Shown: in pieces, positions 14,706 through 25,300 of the stretch | Position numbering within the stretch: the stretch's first letter is position 1 | How the letters are laid out: each line of letters starts with the position of its first letter | Source: Allolobophora icterica | Taxonomy: Eukaryota > Annelida > Clitellata > Crassiclitellata > Lumbricidae | Assembly (NCBI GenBank): GCA_963556255.1 | Contig: OY744608.1 | Coordinates: forward strand, 31,650,654-31,714,653 | Length of the DNA stretch: 64,000 bases | Reading direction: 5' to 3' | Program-made: the position numbers and the translations under genes | The notes under the pieces: model-generated | What the model was told of the DNA's origin: nothing | Databases searched by the model: none | Seen by the model: only the letters and a program-made list of their open reading frames with translations

Positions 14706-14985
14706 CCAGATAGATCCATAGGGAGTGAATGATACATGCTTTTGTTATATGCATTGTAATTCATAGTATGCACAAACTGGTGTAAAAAGAATATGTTACT
14801 ATTTCTGCTGGTTTTGTATGAATGCTTCCTTGAAGCCAGATTTCATAGCTTCTGTCTTCTGGACATCTGGCCCGAGCTTTGAGAGTTGTATCCTTGTAGA
14901 GTCAGTATGTTTAGTCATTTAACTGGCTAAACTGCAGGTAACTGACCTGAGGTCAAGCAAGGTAAGCATCTCTAAAACAGCCTAC

Positions 14986-15079
14986 GATATGTAATAACAA
15001 AAACTATTATGGTATGTAAACACAAAAACTATTACGGTATGTAACAACAAAAACTATTACGGTATGTAATAACAAAACT
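14986..15079. repeat. 25-bp tandem repeat, about four copies
   Basis: GGTATGT recurs at 15011, 15036 and 15061, each time followed by an A-rich stretch containing ACAAAAACTATTA. The period is therefore 25 bp; a fourth, slightly diverged copy starts near 14986. No coding content. Confidence 0.85.
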
Positions 15080-15420
15080 TAATCAGACATCTGAAACATT
15101 TCTTATCTGGAGTGCTGTTCCTTGAATCAAGATCAGCACATCAGGTCCACAGTCAGTGTGGGAGATAAGACAGAGAAGAATAGCAGTTGGCATTCAAGCC
15201 GAGATGCCAAGCTGCAAAGTCAAGTGCCTAACACTCCAAACCACGCTACTTTCAACAATAGAGATTGGCCATAACACAACAGATTCTTCTCAACATAGGC
15301 CTACACTTCTATGAGGCTGCAAGGCTCAGTCCCTCCAATCATTTACACTTTAGATAGTACAGGACAGTATTGCACTAATGAAACTGAAACATGCCCATTG
15401 CAACTGCTCAGCAGTTCACT

Positions 15421-15820
15421 TGGGGTCATCCATATATTACGTACACAAAAAAAACATTTTCACACCCCCACACCCCCTGTTGACCCCCATGCATACGTAC
15501 AGCAAAGCTTCTCTAACCCCCGTTTAGATTTATTTAACCGTAGGCTACTATTTATTTTTGTTAAACATCATAATTATTTGCTAAGCTAAAAAATTTAACT
15601 GTTATGAAGAAATGAAATACTAACAACACTAATACTTAACATTTTAAAGTTTGAATACTACATAAAGTTTATAAAGCAGGAATATATAGTCTGTGGATGT
15701 CATAACTAGAAATTTATTTTACGTAAGTACACATTTTGTTGAGCCCCTCCCCCTCGCTATACGCACCCGTACGCAAAATCGTCTAAATACCCCTCATTGC
15801 ATACGTAATATATGGCCCCA
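15421..15820. mobile_element. Probable MITE with GGGG...CATATATTACGTA inverted ends
   Basis: The left end reads TGGGGTCATCCATATATTAC and the right end, reverse-complemented, reads TGGGGCCATATATTACGTAT. These are inverted termini about 400 bp apart. C-rich blocks lie just inside both ends, and the core is AT-rich without coding potential. I could not find a convincing target-site duplication, so the superfamily is left open. Confidence 0.5.
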
Positions 15821-15826
15821 GACCCA

Positions 15827-16232
15827 CTTACAAACAGTCAATGATTAAACCATAGCTAATTTTGCAATGAATCGAGTCCACTACGGTCATACAGGAATGT
15901 CTCAGAGACTGAAATTGTTACTGCTGCAGCTGAACGGAAAGACCGATGAACACTGAATTATCGAGCAAAACTAAAAAGTGTTTGTCAAAACTGAAATTCA
16001 CAAAGACTGTATACGGCTGCAGGCCGTAATCACCAAGGCGGCAAGGCCGACTGTCTCAACAAATCATCCTGTCACGTCCTGCAAAACACAGAAAATACAA
16101 GCCCAGATAAAGAACAATTTATAGGAAAAATATAAAATTATCATTATACATCTCAAGTGCTATGCAGTTGTGTGGATGGAACCAGAGTTTTTTGGCAGAA
16201 ATTCTTTTGAACAGTTCACATGCCTTAATCTG
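15827..16232. other. Gene-free stretch, nothing recognised
   Basis: About 400 bp between the MITE and a (GT)n tract. No ORF of note, no terminal repeats and no RNA-like structure that I can support. Confidence 0.5.

Positions 16233-16285
<53 letters not shown>
16233..16285. repeat. (GT)n microsatellite
   Basis: An almost uninterrupted run of GT dinucleotides of about 50 bp, trailing into degenerate GT-rich sequence to about 16310. Confidence 0.95.
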
Positions 16286-16287
<2 letters not shown>

Positions 16288-16384
16288 TGTATGGGTGTGT
16301 CTGTGTTCGCATGTGTAAGGATATGTTAAAGGTTCCTAAGCACTTCCACCTCAGAGAGGCACGTGTGCATCACTGTAAAGGTAA

Positions 16385-16642
16385 AGGTTTGCCCATACTC
16401 GCTTTGCGAGTGTCGGGCCCGGTGCTGATCTCCGGTGTTCGGCCATCAGCCCTTAAGTGGCATTGCCATACATCGACGGTAGGTGGCCAGCTCTTCCCGC
16501 AGAACCCAATGTTACCTGCGCAGTGAGACTGCTACTCAGTTTACTGCTGCCCTCTAGGGAGTAGAAGGCTGAGTCGACCTTTGTGGGGCTAGCGGGTTTC
16601 GAACGTGCCAGTGTGTTACCAATCAGCTATCAAACCGCCCCC
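16385..16642 (-). mobile_element. tRNA-derived SINE
   Basis: On the minus strand the unit opens at 16642 with GGGGCGGTTTGATAGCTGAT, followed by TTGGTAACACAC, resembling an RNA polymerase III A box and D arm. About 30 bp further on is CGTTCGAAACCCGC (16595-16604 region), a B-box-like T arm. The remaining ~190 bp form a tRNA-unrelated body ending near CGAGTATGGGCAAACC. Box spacing and the GTTCGAAAC core are typical of tRNA-derived SINEs. It is not a functional tRNA: no acceptor stem pairs. The 3' boundary is approximate. Confidence 0.6.
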
Positions 16643-16724
16643 AACCAGCTATCACCCCACCGTGTACTGTACAGTGATAAAAAAACCTATTGTCATTTGT
16701 TTTTGCCAGAGACCCAAAAAATAT

Positions 16725-16998
16725 CTGGTGTACAGGTCTTGGCATGGTGTGGCCCGAAGTACCTCAGTAAATACTGTGTTGGTGTGTCATCATTTCGAAA
16801 AGGCCCTTCCTTGAGGTCATAGGACAGATGTGACCTGCATGCGTGAAAGTCAAAAACTTGCCTTGGGGACCGTGCCTTCTCAGTCGCCGGACCTATGTGC
16901 TGGAACAGCATTCCAGCCTCAATACGCTCATCGACTATGGTGGATACCTTCAAGATGAGACTCAAGACCCATTACTTAAAATTGCTTATCCTGACTAG
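16725..16998 (+). mobile_element. LINE ORF2 C-terminal fragment (CR1/L2-like)
   Basis: One reading frame, broken by two stops, contains GPKYLSKYCVGVSSFRKGPS and then LGDRAFSVAGPMCWNSIPAS and FKMRLKTHYLK. This is the conserved tail found after the reverse-transcriptase domain of CR1/L2-type elements. No 5' part is present. The piece directly abuts the SINE on its left. Confidence 0.72.
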
Positions 16999-17009
16999 TC
17001 ATTAGGTTC

Positions 17010-17095
17010 ATAGGCGTAGACTCTGGGGGCAGTCGAGCACGTGCCCCCAATAATTGAGATGGGGGCATTGCCCCCTTAAAAATCGAGAGAATTTC
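17010..17095 (+). mobile_element. Single arm fragment of the hairpin MITE found complete at 32.4 kb
   Basis: Starts ATAGGCGTAGACTCTGGGGG and continues through CACGTGCCCCCAATAATTGA and a second GGGGGCATTGCCCCC motif. It matches the left arm of the element at 32,440-33,202 for about 80 bp and then diverges. The opposite arm is missing, so this is a truncated copy. Confidence 0.7.
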
Positions 17096-17524
17096 TTGAA
17101 ATATTAATATTATTATGTTTCAATATAGACAAACTTCTTCAAAAACAGAAGAACACAGACAAAGAACTGAAATACTATCAGAGATTCATAATGAAAATAG
17201 GATCTGAGCACTGTGCCCAGTCAAATTTTCCGATGAACAGGGTGGCTCAATAAAAAATGTCCCACCAGATAAAATGCAAAAATCCTCCTTATTTTGCCTG
17301 ACCTTTCTAGCTCTCTCCAAAACTGGATTTGGTGGTTTCTGTCCATCGTAAGATTCCAGATCGAAACACAACTGCACCAGACCTATACAAAATAATAAGA
17401 TTTCCAATAAAATACAATAAATTGATGATGTTATTAAGCATTATCAACTGTATTTTCATTTAAAATTTCCTAGGTATTATACAAATTGATTTTGGAAATG
17501 TAATCTATTCTGGTTTGGGATTCT

Positions 17525-17650
17525 CTCACACCTTGAAATTACAGTCTGCTTTCGTTGGTTCAGTGGCCTGGAACAACCTGTCTCATAAAACTAGAGCTGA
17601 GCCTATCTCCTCTGTTCCACAGGCACTTAAAATCAGTCACACAGAAATGT
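17525..17650 (+). mobile_element. Weak LINE C-terminal remnant
   Basis: A short frame with SAFVGSVAWNNLSHKTRAEP resembles the 'xSFxxxAPxxWNxLP' segment of LINE ORF2 tails. No flanking 3' stem-loop or tail is visible, so the identification rests on this short match only. Confidence 0.35.
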
Positions 17651-17937
17651 GAATCTGAGTCAAATGAAGAGCAATTAAATATCTAGATGTTTGAAAGCCA
17701 ACTGTGAGTAGTGAGTTTTGAGGCGTTTCTTGAAAGAAGAAGAGTTCGAGCAACGGTAAACATTGGTAGTCGGTTCCATTCCTAATTGTTACTTATATGA
17801 ACAAAGTAGCCTGTAAGTGGGGACTCTTTAACGATGAGTGTACTAAAAGTGACTGGGAAACCAATGCAGCTCGTTGTTACTGTTAACAGCAATCGTCAAA
17901 TAAACTAGTATGCTGTCTGGTTTCAATCAATTGTTTA

Positions 17938-18378
17938 TTGACATACCACATAAAAATGTCCTTCATGTTTGCACAACTACACTGGCTTCCTCACTCTGCA
18001 CGTATTAAGTTCAAAATCCTCATTCTGGTGTCCAAAGCACAGTGGTGTCTCGCCCCTAAATATTTAATCGATGTAATTCACTGGCCTCTTTCTGTCTTCT
18101 CGCATCATCCACTTTGCTCCTCGAACAGACTGGATCTCTTAGCTCCTCATACTAGAACAGCTATGGCACAGTCCCGATCTTTTGCCTCAATTAGTCCCTC
18201 TTTCTGGAATACACCGTCTCCTTCTACTCACTCTCAAATTTTAATAGGTAATCCCTCGTCTTCTTTTACTTTCCTCAAAACTTATTTCTTTTCTTGTGGC
18301 CTTACGCACTGGGAGTGCTTCTCAATGCCTCACCCTACTAGAGGCGCTTTATAAATGTTTAAATAAATACAATACAGA
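17938..18378 (+). mobile_element. LINE ORF2 C-terminus and 3' end, intact tail
   Basis: A 138-residue open frame carries the classic HWLPHSARIKFKILILVSKA segment, then APKYLIDV, TAMAQSRSFASISPSFWNT and FLKTYFFSCGLTHWECF, and stops at 18354. It is followed by AGAGGCGCTTTATAAAT and an ATACAATACA tail, the same 3' end as the pieces at 35.8 and 55.8 kb. It is 5'-truncated, as usual for target-primed insertions. Low divergence of the frame suggests a relatively young copy. Confidence 0.78.
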
Positions 18379-18414
18379 AACCAATCATTGTAACTAATTC
18401 AAATGAAGATTCAC

Positions 18415-18561
18415 CTGCACAAGAAAGGGTTACTTGAATAACATCTCCTTTCTCCAAGTAGTAGTTTCTTACATCCCTCACCCAGGAATATGACACTACC
18501 CCAAGAACAGTTGTCTCTTCCCCATCGTCCACTCTTTTTCCAAGCATTACCTTTATTATAT
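18415..18561 (-). CDS. Candidate orphan exon (phase 1-1), product unknown
   Basis: On the minus strand a TTTTTTAG acceptor precedes a 147-nt open segment ending at a GCAG/GTGAAT donor. It encodes about 49 residues including LGKRVDDGEETTVLGVVSYS and GDVIQVTLSCAG. Both borders are in phase 1, typical of exons for extracellular modules. I do not recognise the family. It could be an exon of a host gene whose introns are full of transposons (see 27,047-27,151), or chance. Confidence 0.3.
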
Positions 18562-18631
18562 CTAAAAAATAAATTCGGGAATTTATAACACTGTAGGTCT
18601 TTATGTAATGTAATATAATGTAATAATACAT

Positions 18632-18835
18632 TTATACAGTGCCCCTTAAGAGCCTCTCAGTGGCACTAAACACGCGCCATGAGTCTGAGAATAAATGCGT
18701 TTTGGCAAACAGGTAAAGGAAGCAAAGTCTCTAGTGGTAAAAGTGTCACGAAGTGAGAGCGGAAGGCTGTTCCAGAGCAACGGTGTTGCCACAAACAAGC
18801 CCCGTTTAACCATCAGGTCCTTCTTAGTAGCTGAT
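18632..18835 (-). mobile_element. LINE 3'-end fragment
   Basis: On the minus strand the frame KRGLFVATPLLWNSLPLSLR continues through a Phe/Leu-rich segment to ACLVPLRGS-stop, the typical end of a CR1/L2 ORF2. It is followed by a GAGAGGCTC/GGGGCAC 3' stem and TATAAAT. It is 5'-truncated and lies next to an unrelated LINE piece on the other strand. Confidence 0.65.
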
Positions 18836-18976
18836 TAACTTATCCAAAAATCCAGTGAGAGATGGAAATAAACCAGAGTAAACAGACTCAGGAGATGAAA
18901 GAAATTTGGCCCCGACACTGAAAATGCTCTCATGTAATAAACAGTTTTACTTGTCAAAGAGCAATTTAAGCACAAA

Positions 18977-19440
18977 GTTGCATCAATCAAAGACGCAAAT
19001 GGTAAAGTACTACAAGATGATGCAAGCATACAGAAATGATGGAAGGTACACTTTGAACAACTACTAAATGTCGACACACATTACGATCCTACGGTTCTCA
19101 AAGAGTTGTCCATAAATAACACAGAAGAAAAGATGCCAACATTTCTACAGCAAGAGGTAAGAGATGCTATCAACAAAATGAAAAAGGATAACACACCAGG
19201 CATGGATGGAATCACTATAGAACAAAGTCTTACTTCAAGGAGGAGGAGAAACAGTTGTTAACGCTATGCATACCCTACAAAGATTCAGCAACAGGGAGAA
19301 ATACCAGAAGACTGGGCAAAATCAACATTCGTCCCTATATTATACAAAAGAAAAGGAGATCCAAAAGACTGCAAAAATTACAGAGGCATTAGCATTCCAG
19401 GAAAGGTCTTCACCAAAATGATACAAAACAGACTAATCAG
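18977..19440 (+). pseudogene. Non-LTR reverse transcriptase fragment (N-terminal palm region)
   Basis: Frames here read WKVHFEQLLNV, FLQQEVRDAINKMKKDNTPG and, after a frame disruption, IPEDWAKSTFVPILYKRKGD followed by DCKNYRGISIPGKVFTKMIQ. The KKGD...NYRGIS motifs identify the start of a LINE-type reverse transcriptase (RTE/Jockey-like layout). There are in-frame stops (at 19037 region and 19258 region) and at least one frameshift, and the copy ends abruptly before the catalytic YADD box. It is non-functional. Confidence 0.78.
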
Positions 19441-19604
19441 CTCTCTTAGTGTAACATTGTGCATTTTGGTGCTACAAGCAAAAAAATTGCATTTTTGTGT
19501 TCAGAAAGAAATTCTGAGTTTTTTTTTACACTTTTAAGTTATTGGGTCATCCTCAACTAAGTCATTAAGGTTGGTGTAAAACTTGCTCATTTGATGATAC
19601 AGGC

Positions 19605-20433
19605 CAGGGATGGCGAACCTATGGCACGCGTGCCCAACTTGGCACGCCAACAGATTTTGCTTGGCACGCCACCTGAACTTTAAACTGTCGTTTTTTCATA
19701 CTTTTTATATTTCTTTATTTCTTACATTCAACAACTTCTTGCTTGCTTGACTGTCACATAAAATTATAGTAGGCCTAACTGTTAAGCTTTAATTTTTAAA
19801 TGCATTCAATAGATAATGCTATAGCGGTAGACGTGGTAGACCGTAAATTTGACTCTTGCATCATGTCAGTCTGCTATTATTGTAAACTCGAATGTGATCA
19901 TTTGGAAGGAACAGTTTTGGATATTTCGGCAGATAATTAAGTTCTTTGAAAACGGATATCGCTTCCAGACACATTCAACACACTCAAAACAGTCGCATTT
20001 GGAATTATATAGATTTTTCAGTCAATTTACTCGTGCCAATCTTTGTTTGCAACCATGAATTTAATTAAATCAGACATTAGAAACAGATTAACCGATGGCA
20101 TACAAGCGCTGCATGCGGGTCATTGAAAACAACAAAATACAAACCAGACATAAACCTGGTATCTACTGTCCAGCAGAAAAAAATCACACTGACAGTGTAA
20201 AATTATAAATATAAATTATATAAAATATAAAATTATAAATATGAATAAATCGCATTATTAAGTAGCCACGTCTAAAAATGATGGAAAGGCTTTTCAATAT
20301 TAGCTTTCGCTTTTTTTGGGGGGGGTTACTTCATTCGTTCATTGGTTCGATAAAATTTCTGGCACGCGATATTTCCCACTTTCTTTAAGAACCATTTTCT
20401 GGCACGCGAGCTAAAAAAGGTTCGCCATGCCTG
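19605..20433 (+). mobile_element. hAT element with transposase remnant, 8-bp TSD
   Basis: Ends are CAGGGATGGCGAACC and GGTTCGCCATGCCTG, flanked by ATACAGGC (19597-19604) and ATATAGGC (20434-20441), an 8-bp duplication with one mismatch. Next to each end lie GGCACGCG motifs. Internally, at about 20,028-20,097, one frame reads YSCQSLFATMNLIKSDIRNR followed by LTD. This matches the C-terminal dimerisation segment of hAT transposases of the GTF2IRD2/ZBED type. Only this tail of the transposase survives, so the copy is defective. Confidence 0.85.
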
Positions 20434-20504
20434 ATATAGGCTAAGCATTAAATTGGTTAATGGTAACAACATATGAGGAAAAATGTTAGCTATAGGGCCA
20501 TCGC

Positions 20505-20935
20505 AGATTTGCCCCCTGGCCTCAATGGCAGCCATTTTCCAAAATGGCCGACGCAAAATTAGATTTTTCAATATCTCAGCTTCTAGTTCATTTAGAATCA
20601 TGATCTCGGTGTCTAAACATACATATTTAGTGGCAAGGATTCCAATAGAACTAATTGCAATTACTTATCCCCTGGCCTCATTGGCAGCCATTTTCCAAAA
20701 TGGCTGACAAAAATAGAGATGCTTCAATATCTCAGCTTCTAGATCACTTAGAATCGTGATCTTGGTGTCTAAACATACATATTAAGTGACAAGGATTCCA
20801 ATGGAACTAATTGCAATTACATATTCCCTGGCCTCAATGGCAGCCATTTTCCAAAATGGCTGACAAAAACAGATTTTTCAATATCTCAGCTTCTAGTTCA
20901 CTTAGAATCATGCGTGATCTTGGTGTCGAAACATC
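20505..20935. repeat. ~160-bp tandem repeat, three-plus units
   Basis: Each unit contains CCTGGCCTCAATGGCAGCCA, TTTTCCAAAATGG, ATATCTCAGCTTCTAG, a TGATCT-GGTGTC block and ACAAGGATTCCAAT. Units start near 20,512, 20,671 and 20,829. The third is interrupted by a LINE at ~20,936, and its remainder (AGTGACAAGGATTCCAAT) resumes at ~21,797. The CAGCCATTTTCCAAAATGGC core is close to palindromic. Confidence 0.85.
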
Positions 20936-21796
20936 TAATTTGATATAGCGACTCTTCAAGATACCTACTCAGAGGCGCTCTCAGCCAAGCCACAGCTAAA
21001 GAAGTGAGATTTGAGGGACTTACAAAAAGCAGGCGAATTTGACAGTGGCACCAAACGCAGGTTTAGAGGGAGGCCATTCCAGATGGAGGGCCCTACAACC
21101 GAAAAGGCACGACACTGTCTAATAGCAGTGCGAGCATGGGGAACCAGAAGCTCCCCCTTGCCGAAGAGTGAAGACTTCGACGAGCTGCAAGTTCAGAGAC
21201 AGGCCGACAAAGATCAGACAGGTAGGATGGAGTAGAGCCAAGAAGGCACCACCAGACAAGTGCAGCAACCCGATAGGAAATGTGCTGAGAAACAGGGAGC
21301 CAGTGAAGGACATCACACATAAAGGCAGAGACAGGAGCATGTTTAGGAAGGTGGCCAATGAGGCGAGCCGCTGAGCGGAGGACCCTGTCAAGGCGCCCAA
21401 TTAGCCTAGGAGGCAAGCTTACAAGTACCACACTGCAGTGATAAAGTCAACTGGTGATGAAGGCATGCACAAGAGCCACAGTAGCATTTTGACAGAGAGA
21501 ACGTGAGACAACTCGGAGATGGTGTAACTGGTAATAACAACTATGAGTGACCAAATTAATATGCTGTGAGAAATTCAGCTCTTGATCCAAAGTTACGATC
21601 CAAGGTCTCGAACTGTGACAGAGAAAGAGATATGAGGAAAAGTCTCTGCTAATAGACGCAGGTCAATGGACGCCAATTGTCTGCGGGTACCGATCCAGAT
21701 AAACTGGGTCTTAGATGGATTCATAAGTAAGCGATTTGAAGCCATCCACGATGAGAGCGTCAATCGCATGGGACATCCGCGATACAGAAGACACTG
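20936..21796 (-). mobile_element. CR1/L2-like LINE, C-terminal half of ORF2
   Basis: On the minus strand, broken frames give NPSKTQFIWIGTRRQLASID, FSVTVRDLGS, LDRVLRSAARLIGHLPKHAP, VLHWLPVSQHISYRVAALVW and CLLGSTPSYLSDLCRPV, ending with WNGLPLNLR, KSLKSHFF and the GCGCCTCTGAGTAG stem-loop. This is the post-catalytic half of a LINE reverse transcriptase. Several frameshifts are present. It sits inside a unit of the tandem repeat at 20,505, which gives its insertion site. Confidence 0.8.
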
Positions 21797-23035
21797 CGGC
21801 AAGTGACAAGGATTCCAATAGGACTAACTGAATTACTTATCTACATGAGGTTTGTACCTCCTATGATCATGTTCTAAGTATTTCCACAAGCCTCGGTGAC
21901 ACTATCTGTCATCACTTTGAGATGGAGAAAGCTGTGTGCCTTCTGAAGCTCTTCACCACTGCAGCCATTGACAACAATGATCACAATCCAAGTTCATCAA
22001 CTGCTCAGGACTCGTTCCATGCTACAGGCATATCCCTATTGGCCTATTCCAGCATCCCAGACGTGAGGCACGTGGATTGGAGCTCACCACCATGACAGCT
22101 TTGTACAACAGCCATACTACTTCCAAGAAAGTCTTGGACAAACTGCCGCAGTCATACACCAATGTGCTACCAGTTACTCTGAGCAAGAAAGATTGCAAAC
22201 TCATCCCTCAGGCCATGCAGACAGAACAAAGGTACATATCGTCAGCTTAATAACCATTTGCTACTGCTTTTGGATCATTTTGCAATTCGCTTTTCGGTAT
22301 GATGTATATCAATTGTTGAGCATGACGTGTACAAGTTGAGATATGTCTTAAGTTTTACAAAGCAAAATTACCAAGCTGCCTTGTCTCCCTGAATATGTTA
22401 AATGCTTGTTGACTTCATTTACAGATGGCTGGACCATGTGAAACAAGTGATGAACATGGATAAACCAGCTGATGATGAAACTCATTTTTGGGCAGCATAC
22501 CATGCCAGCTGCAATCAAGATGACAAAGCAAAGGACTGCAGTACGAGTTGCCTGCTGCCCCTGTTTTACTAAGTAGCCATGATTCGCCACGGAATGAACA
22601 TTGTGAAGAATGCAGCAGACATTCTTAATCCTGGACAAGTTCCAATCATCACTGCAGATCAACCTCTGTACACACTTGGCATCAAATTCAGTGGACCTGG
22701 CCAGGCCTCTATAGAAAAGACAAACTTAAAGTGATGTTTGGAGGCCTGCACATAGAAATGAATGCTATCAAAGTGCTTCTGACCTGCACGACAGCAGCGG
22801 GTGGACAGATGCACTCACATAGGCAAACATGGCCCCTTCAGGCACTGCAGAATCATAACTAAAGGTGTCTCATGTGACACGCAACCAGCATGCTTTCAGG
22901 TTACAGCATTAAGCCTGCATATCCTACTCCACAAAGCCTACACTGAGTCATGAACATCTGTATATGCTAATCAAGAAGTCCATGACCGAGTACAGCAGCA
23001 ACCATGTAGATGCAAACAGTCTGAAGCATCTAGAA

Positions 23036-23346
23036 CAGTGGTTCTCAACCTTTTGAGACTCAAGGACCACTTATAAATTTTGAGTCTCGGTAGCGGACCA
23101 CCACTAAAAATTGTGTCAAAAACAAATTATTACAAAAGAATTTTTGGCCATAAATCTGCGTATTATTAGTTTCATGCTGCCGTCTAGCCGATTCTAACGA
23201 TTGAAATAAAACAAACATTTAAAACAATTAACACAATTTGTCTGTTTTCATGTTTTTAATTGTAAATTTTAGGCCTTGCTCGCGGACCACCAGGCAGATG
23301 ACCGCGGACCACCAGTGGTCTGCGGACCACAGGTTGAGAACCGATT
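23036..23346. mobile_element. Non-autonomous hAT MITE, 8-bp TSD
   Basis: Begins CAGTGGTTCTCAACC and ends GGTTGAGAACCGATT, an inverted terminus with a decayed last three bases. It is flanked by perfect ATCTAGAA duplications at 23,028-23,035 and 23,347-23,354. CGGACCAC motifs are repeated just inside both ends. The 311-bp element has no coding capacity. It split the pseudogene frame immediately before AWCDERA, so it inserted after that gene copy was in place. Confidence 0.9.
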
Positions 23347-24179
23347 ATCTAGAAGCATGGTGTGATGAGAGAGCCAAAGTCAGCCACAGTTTAACTTCTG
23401 GTTCACCATTTTACAACAGTACTGGAACTTGAGGTCATGATCTTTGTGCGATCACTGAGGGAAGGTGATTTCGAACTCTACATAGACTCATTGTCACAGC
23501 TCGTAACCTGGTTCTTCTCACTTGACCACACACATTATGTTAGAATGATCATTCTAACAGAGAAGCATCCTGCTCACTCTAACAGAGAAGCATCCTGCTG
23601 TGTAAATGTCCTTGGAAAGTACAGACATAATGAAGCTAATCAGGTACTAACTATATGTCTGATGAGCACTCAGTATAAAACCAGTATAAGTATTACTATA
23701 CATCATTCCTACCTGCTGATATGATGTCTTGAACTTAAACGAAATTTGGCCTCTGTGCAATATTTACAAATTTATAGATTAAACCCCAAAGGTAGCACCA
23801 CTCAGATTCTTGCATATCTGGAAAGAGCACAAAAAACTGATTACCCCCAAAAATATTCAGCCCTCTAGCTCATTTTCTGGCCGAGATATGACTGTCCAAA
23901 GTTGGTGGATCATGCTGTTTTCTCGCGATTCGTTTTTTGGTTATTAACTTTAAAAATTAATATCCTGGTCAAATGCTGAGATATTCTGCTGAAATTTTCA
24001 CCATTATTCCTAATTTTACATGTAGTTTATGTACACTAAAAAAATAAAACAAATTTCAGAAAGATCCAAAGCGATGTGATGTACACCTCTGGTTGATTTG
24101 ACGTGGAATGACCCCTAAGATGATGGACGATGGATCAGAGATCTAATTGAAGCATCGATACAGAGACCAGAAATGGAAT

Positions 24180-24370
24180 ATGATCTTTGACAAGAGAAAC
24201 CAGAAATGAAATCTGATCTTCGACATGATGAGCAGACAAAAAACATGCAAACAGGAGAAATAAGAAATGGAATCTGATCTTCGACATGATGAGCAGACAA
24301 AAACATGCAAACAAGAGAAATCAGAAATGGAATCTGATCTTCGACATGATGAGCAGACAAAAAACACGCA
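24180..24370. repeat. ~65-bp direct triplication within the 21.8-kb pseudogene
   Basis: ATCTGATCTTCGACATGATG is repeated three times at about 65-bp spacing, each copy followed by AGCAGACAAAAA. The translated unit is MESDLRHDEQTK plus spacer. This is an internal expansion of the degenerate coding sequence. Confidence 0.88.
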
Positions 24371-24863
24371 GGTGACATTTTTCAACAAGGTTACGGCTCT
24401 CAGCACTGTGATCGAGGAGATGGGAAACCCATTCATTGACGACAGCAATAAACTACTTGTCCTGGACACCACAATGCGCAACCTTGAGAAAACTGGACAA
24501 GAGCAGTATGAAACCTTTGTCAACGAATGTCTTGTTACCCAATCACAACAGGTCTGTCAATGACCCAATCAAATGATACAACTTTCCTCTGTTCAGTTGT
24601 CCACCTGTAAGAGACAAGTCAAGAGCAAAGCACCAGTTGTCATCCATGAAGAGTCACTGTTCACTTTTCTCCAGCTTGTACATCTCCTGTCAGAAACGTG
24701 AAGGAGACCTGGACGAATTCTTTGCACATGAAAATTAGGCATGCCCATCATCACTTTCGAATAGGGGCAAATTGCAGCTAGGAACCAAATCAGACATTAT
24801 GAGCTGCCTAAAAGACCTGGTTCCCACTTCAATAGATGATGCCAATCCAGATATCGAGTGTGT

Positions 24864-25300
24864 GTCACCTTATAAACAAGTCAAACATATATAATTTTAA
24901 AGAGCTTGAAGAACAACCTTTTTTTACTGGTACCAAACTTTTTTTGGTATTCTGAGGATTAGATTATCATTATTATTATAATTTTTTCAAAACCATGATT
25001 TTTGCTGTTCGCATTGTGATAGTGGTCACTGTCAACTGACCAAATGGGCATGTGTAACACCTGGTAAAGAAGTCAAACATACATCATTTTCAAGCTTGAA
25101 GATCAACCTTTCACTGGTATAAAAATCTTTTTGGTATTCTGAGGATTAGGTTATTAAATTATTTTTTCAAAAGCCACGATTTTTGCTGTATGCATTGTGA
25201 TAGTGGTCACTGTCAACTGACCAAATGGGCACGTGTCACCTGATAAACATGTCAAACATACATCATTTTAAAGCTTGAACAACCTTTTTATTGATACTAC
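24864..25300. repeat. ~180-bp tandem repeat, two and a half units
   Basis: TCACCTGATAAACA-type starts, AACCTTTTTTACTGGTA, TTGGTATTCTGAGGATTAG and GTGATAGTGGTCACTGTCAA recur in order, beginning near 24,867, 25,050 and 25,237. The third unit is partial. No coding content. Confidence 0.8.

Larger units (their letters stand above)
21838..24866 (+). pseudogene. Degenerate intron-containing copy of an uncharacterised multicopy protein family
   Basis: Fragments in order: VCTSYDHVLSISTSLGDTIC, FTTAAIDNNDHNPSSSTAQD, a GTACAT donor at 22,232 joined to a TTTACAG acceptor at 22,424 (exon then opens WLDHVKQVMN, WAAYHAS), ILNPGQVPIITADQPLYTL, VMFGGLHIEM, a DSSGWTDAL segment, SHVTRNQHA, EAWCDERAKVSH, FVRSLREGDFELYIDSL, FFSLDHTHYVR, MESDLRHDEQTK, VIEEMGNPFIDD, LLVLDT and YISCQKREGDLDEFFAHEN. 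I recall this order from large uncharacterised proteins present in many copies in marine invertebrate genomes; their function is unknown to me. Stops, frameshifts, a hAT insertion (23,036) and a local triplication (24,180-24,370) make this copy dead. Confidence 0.7.
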
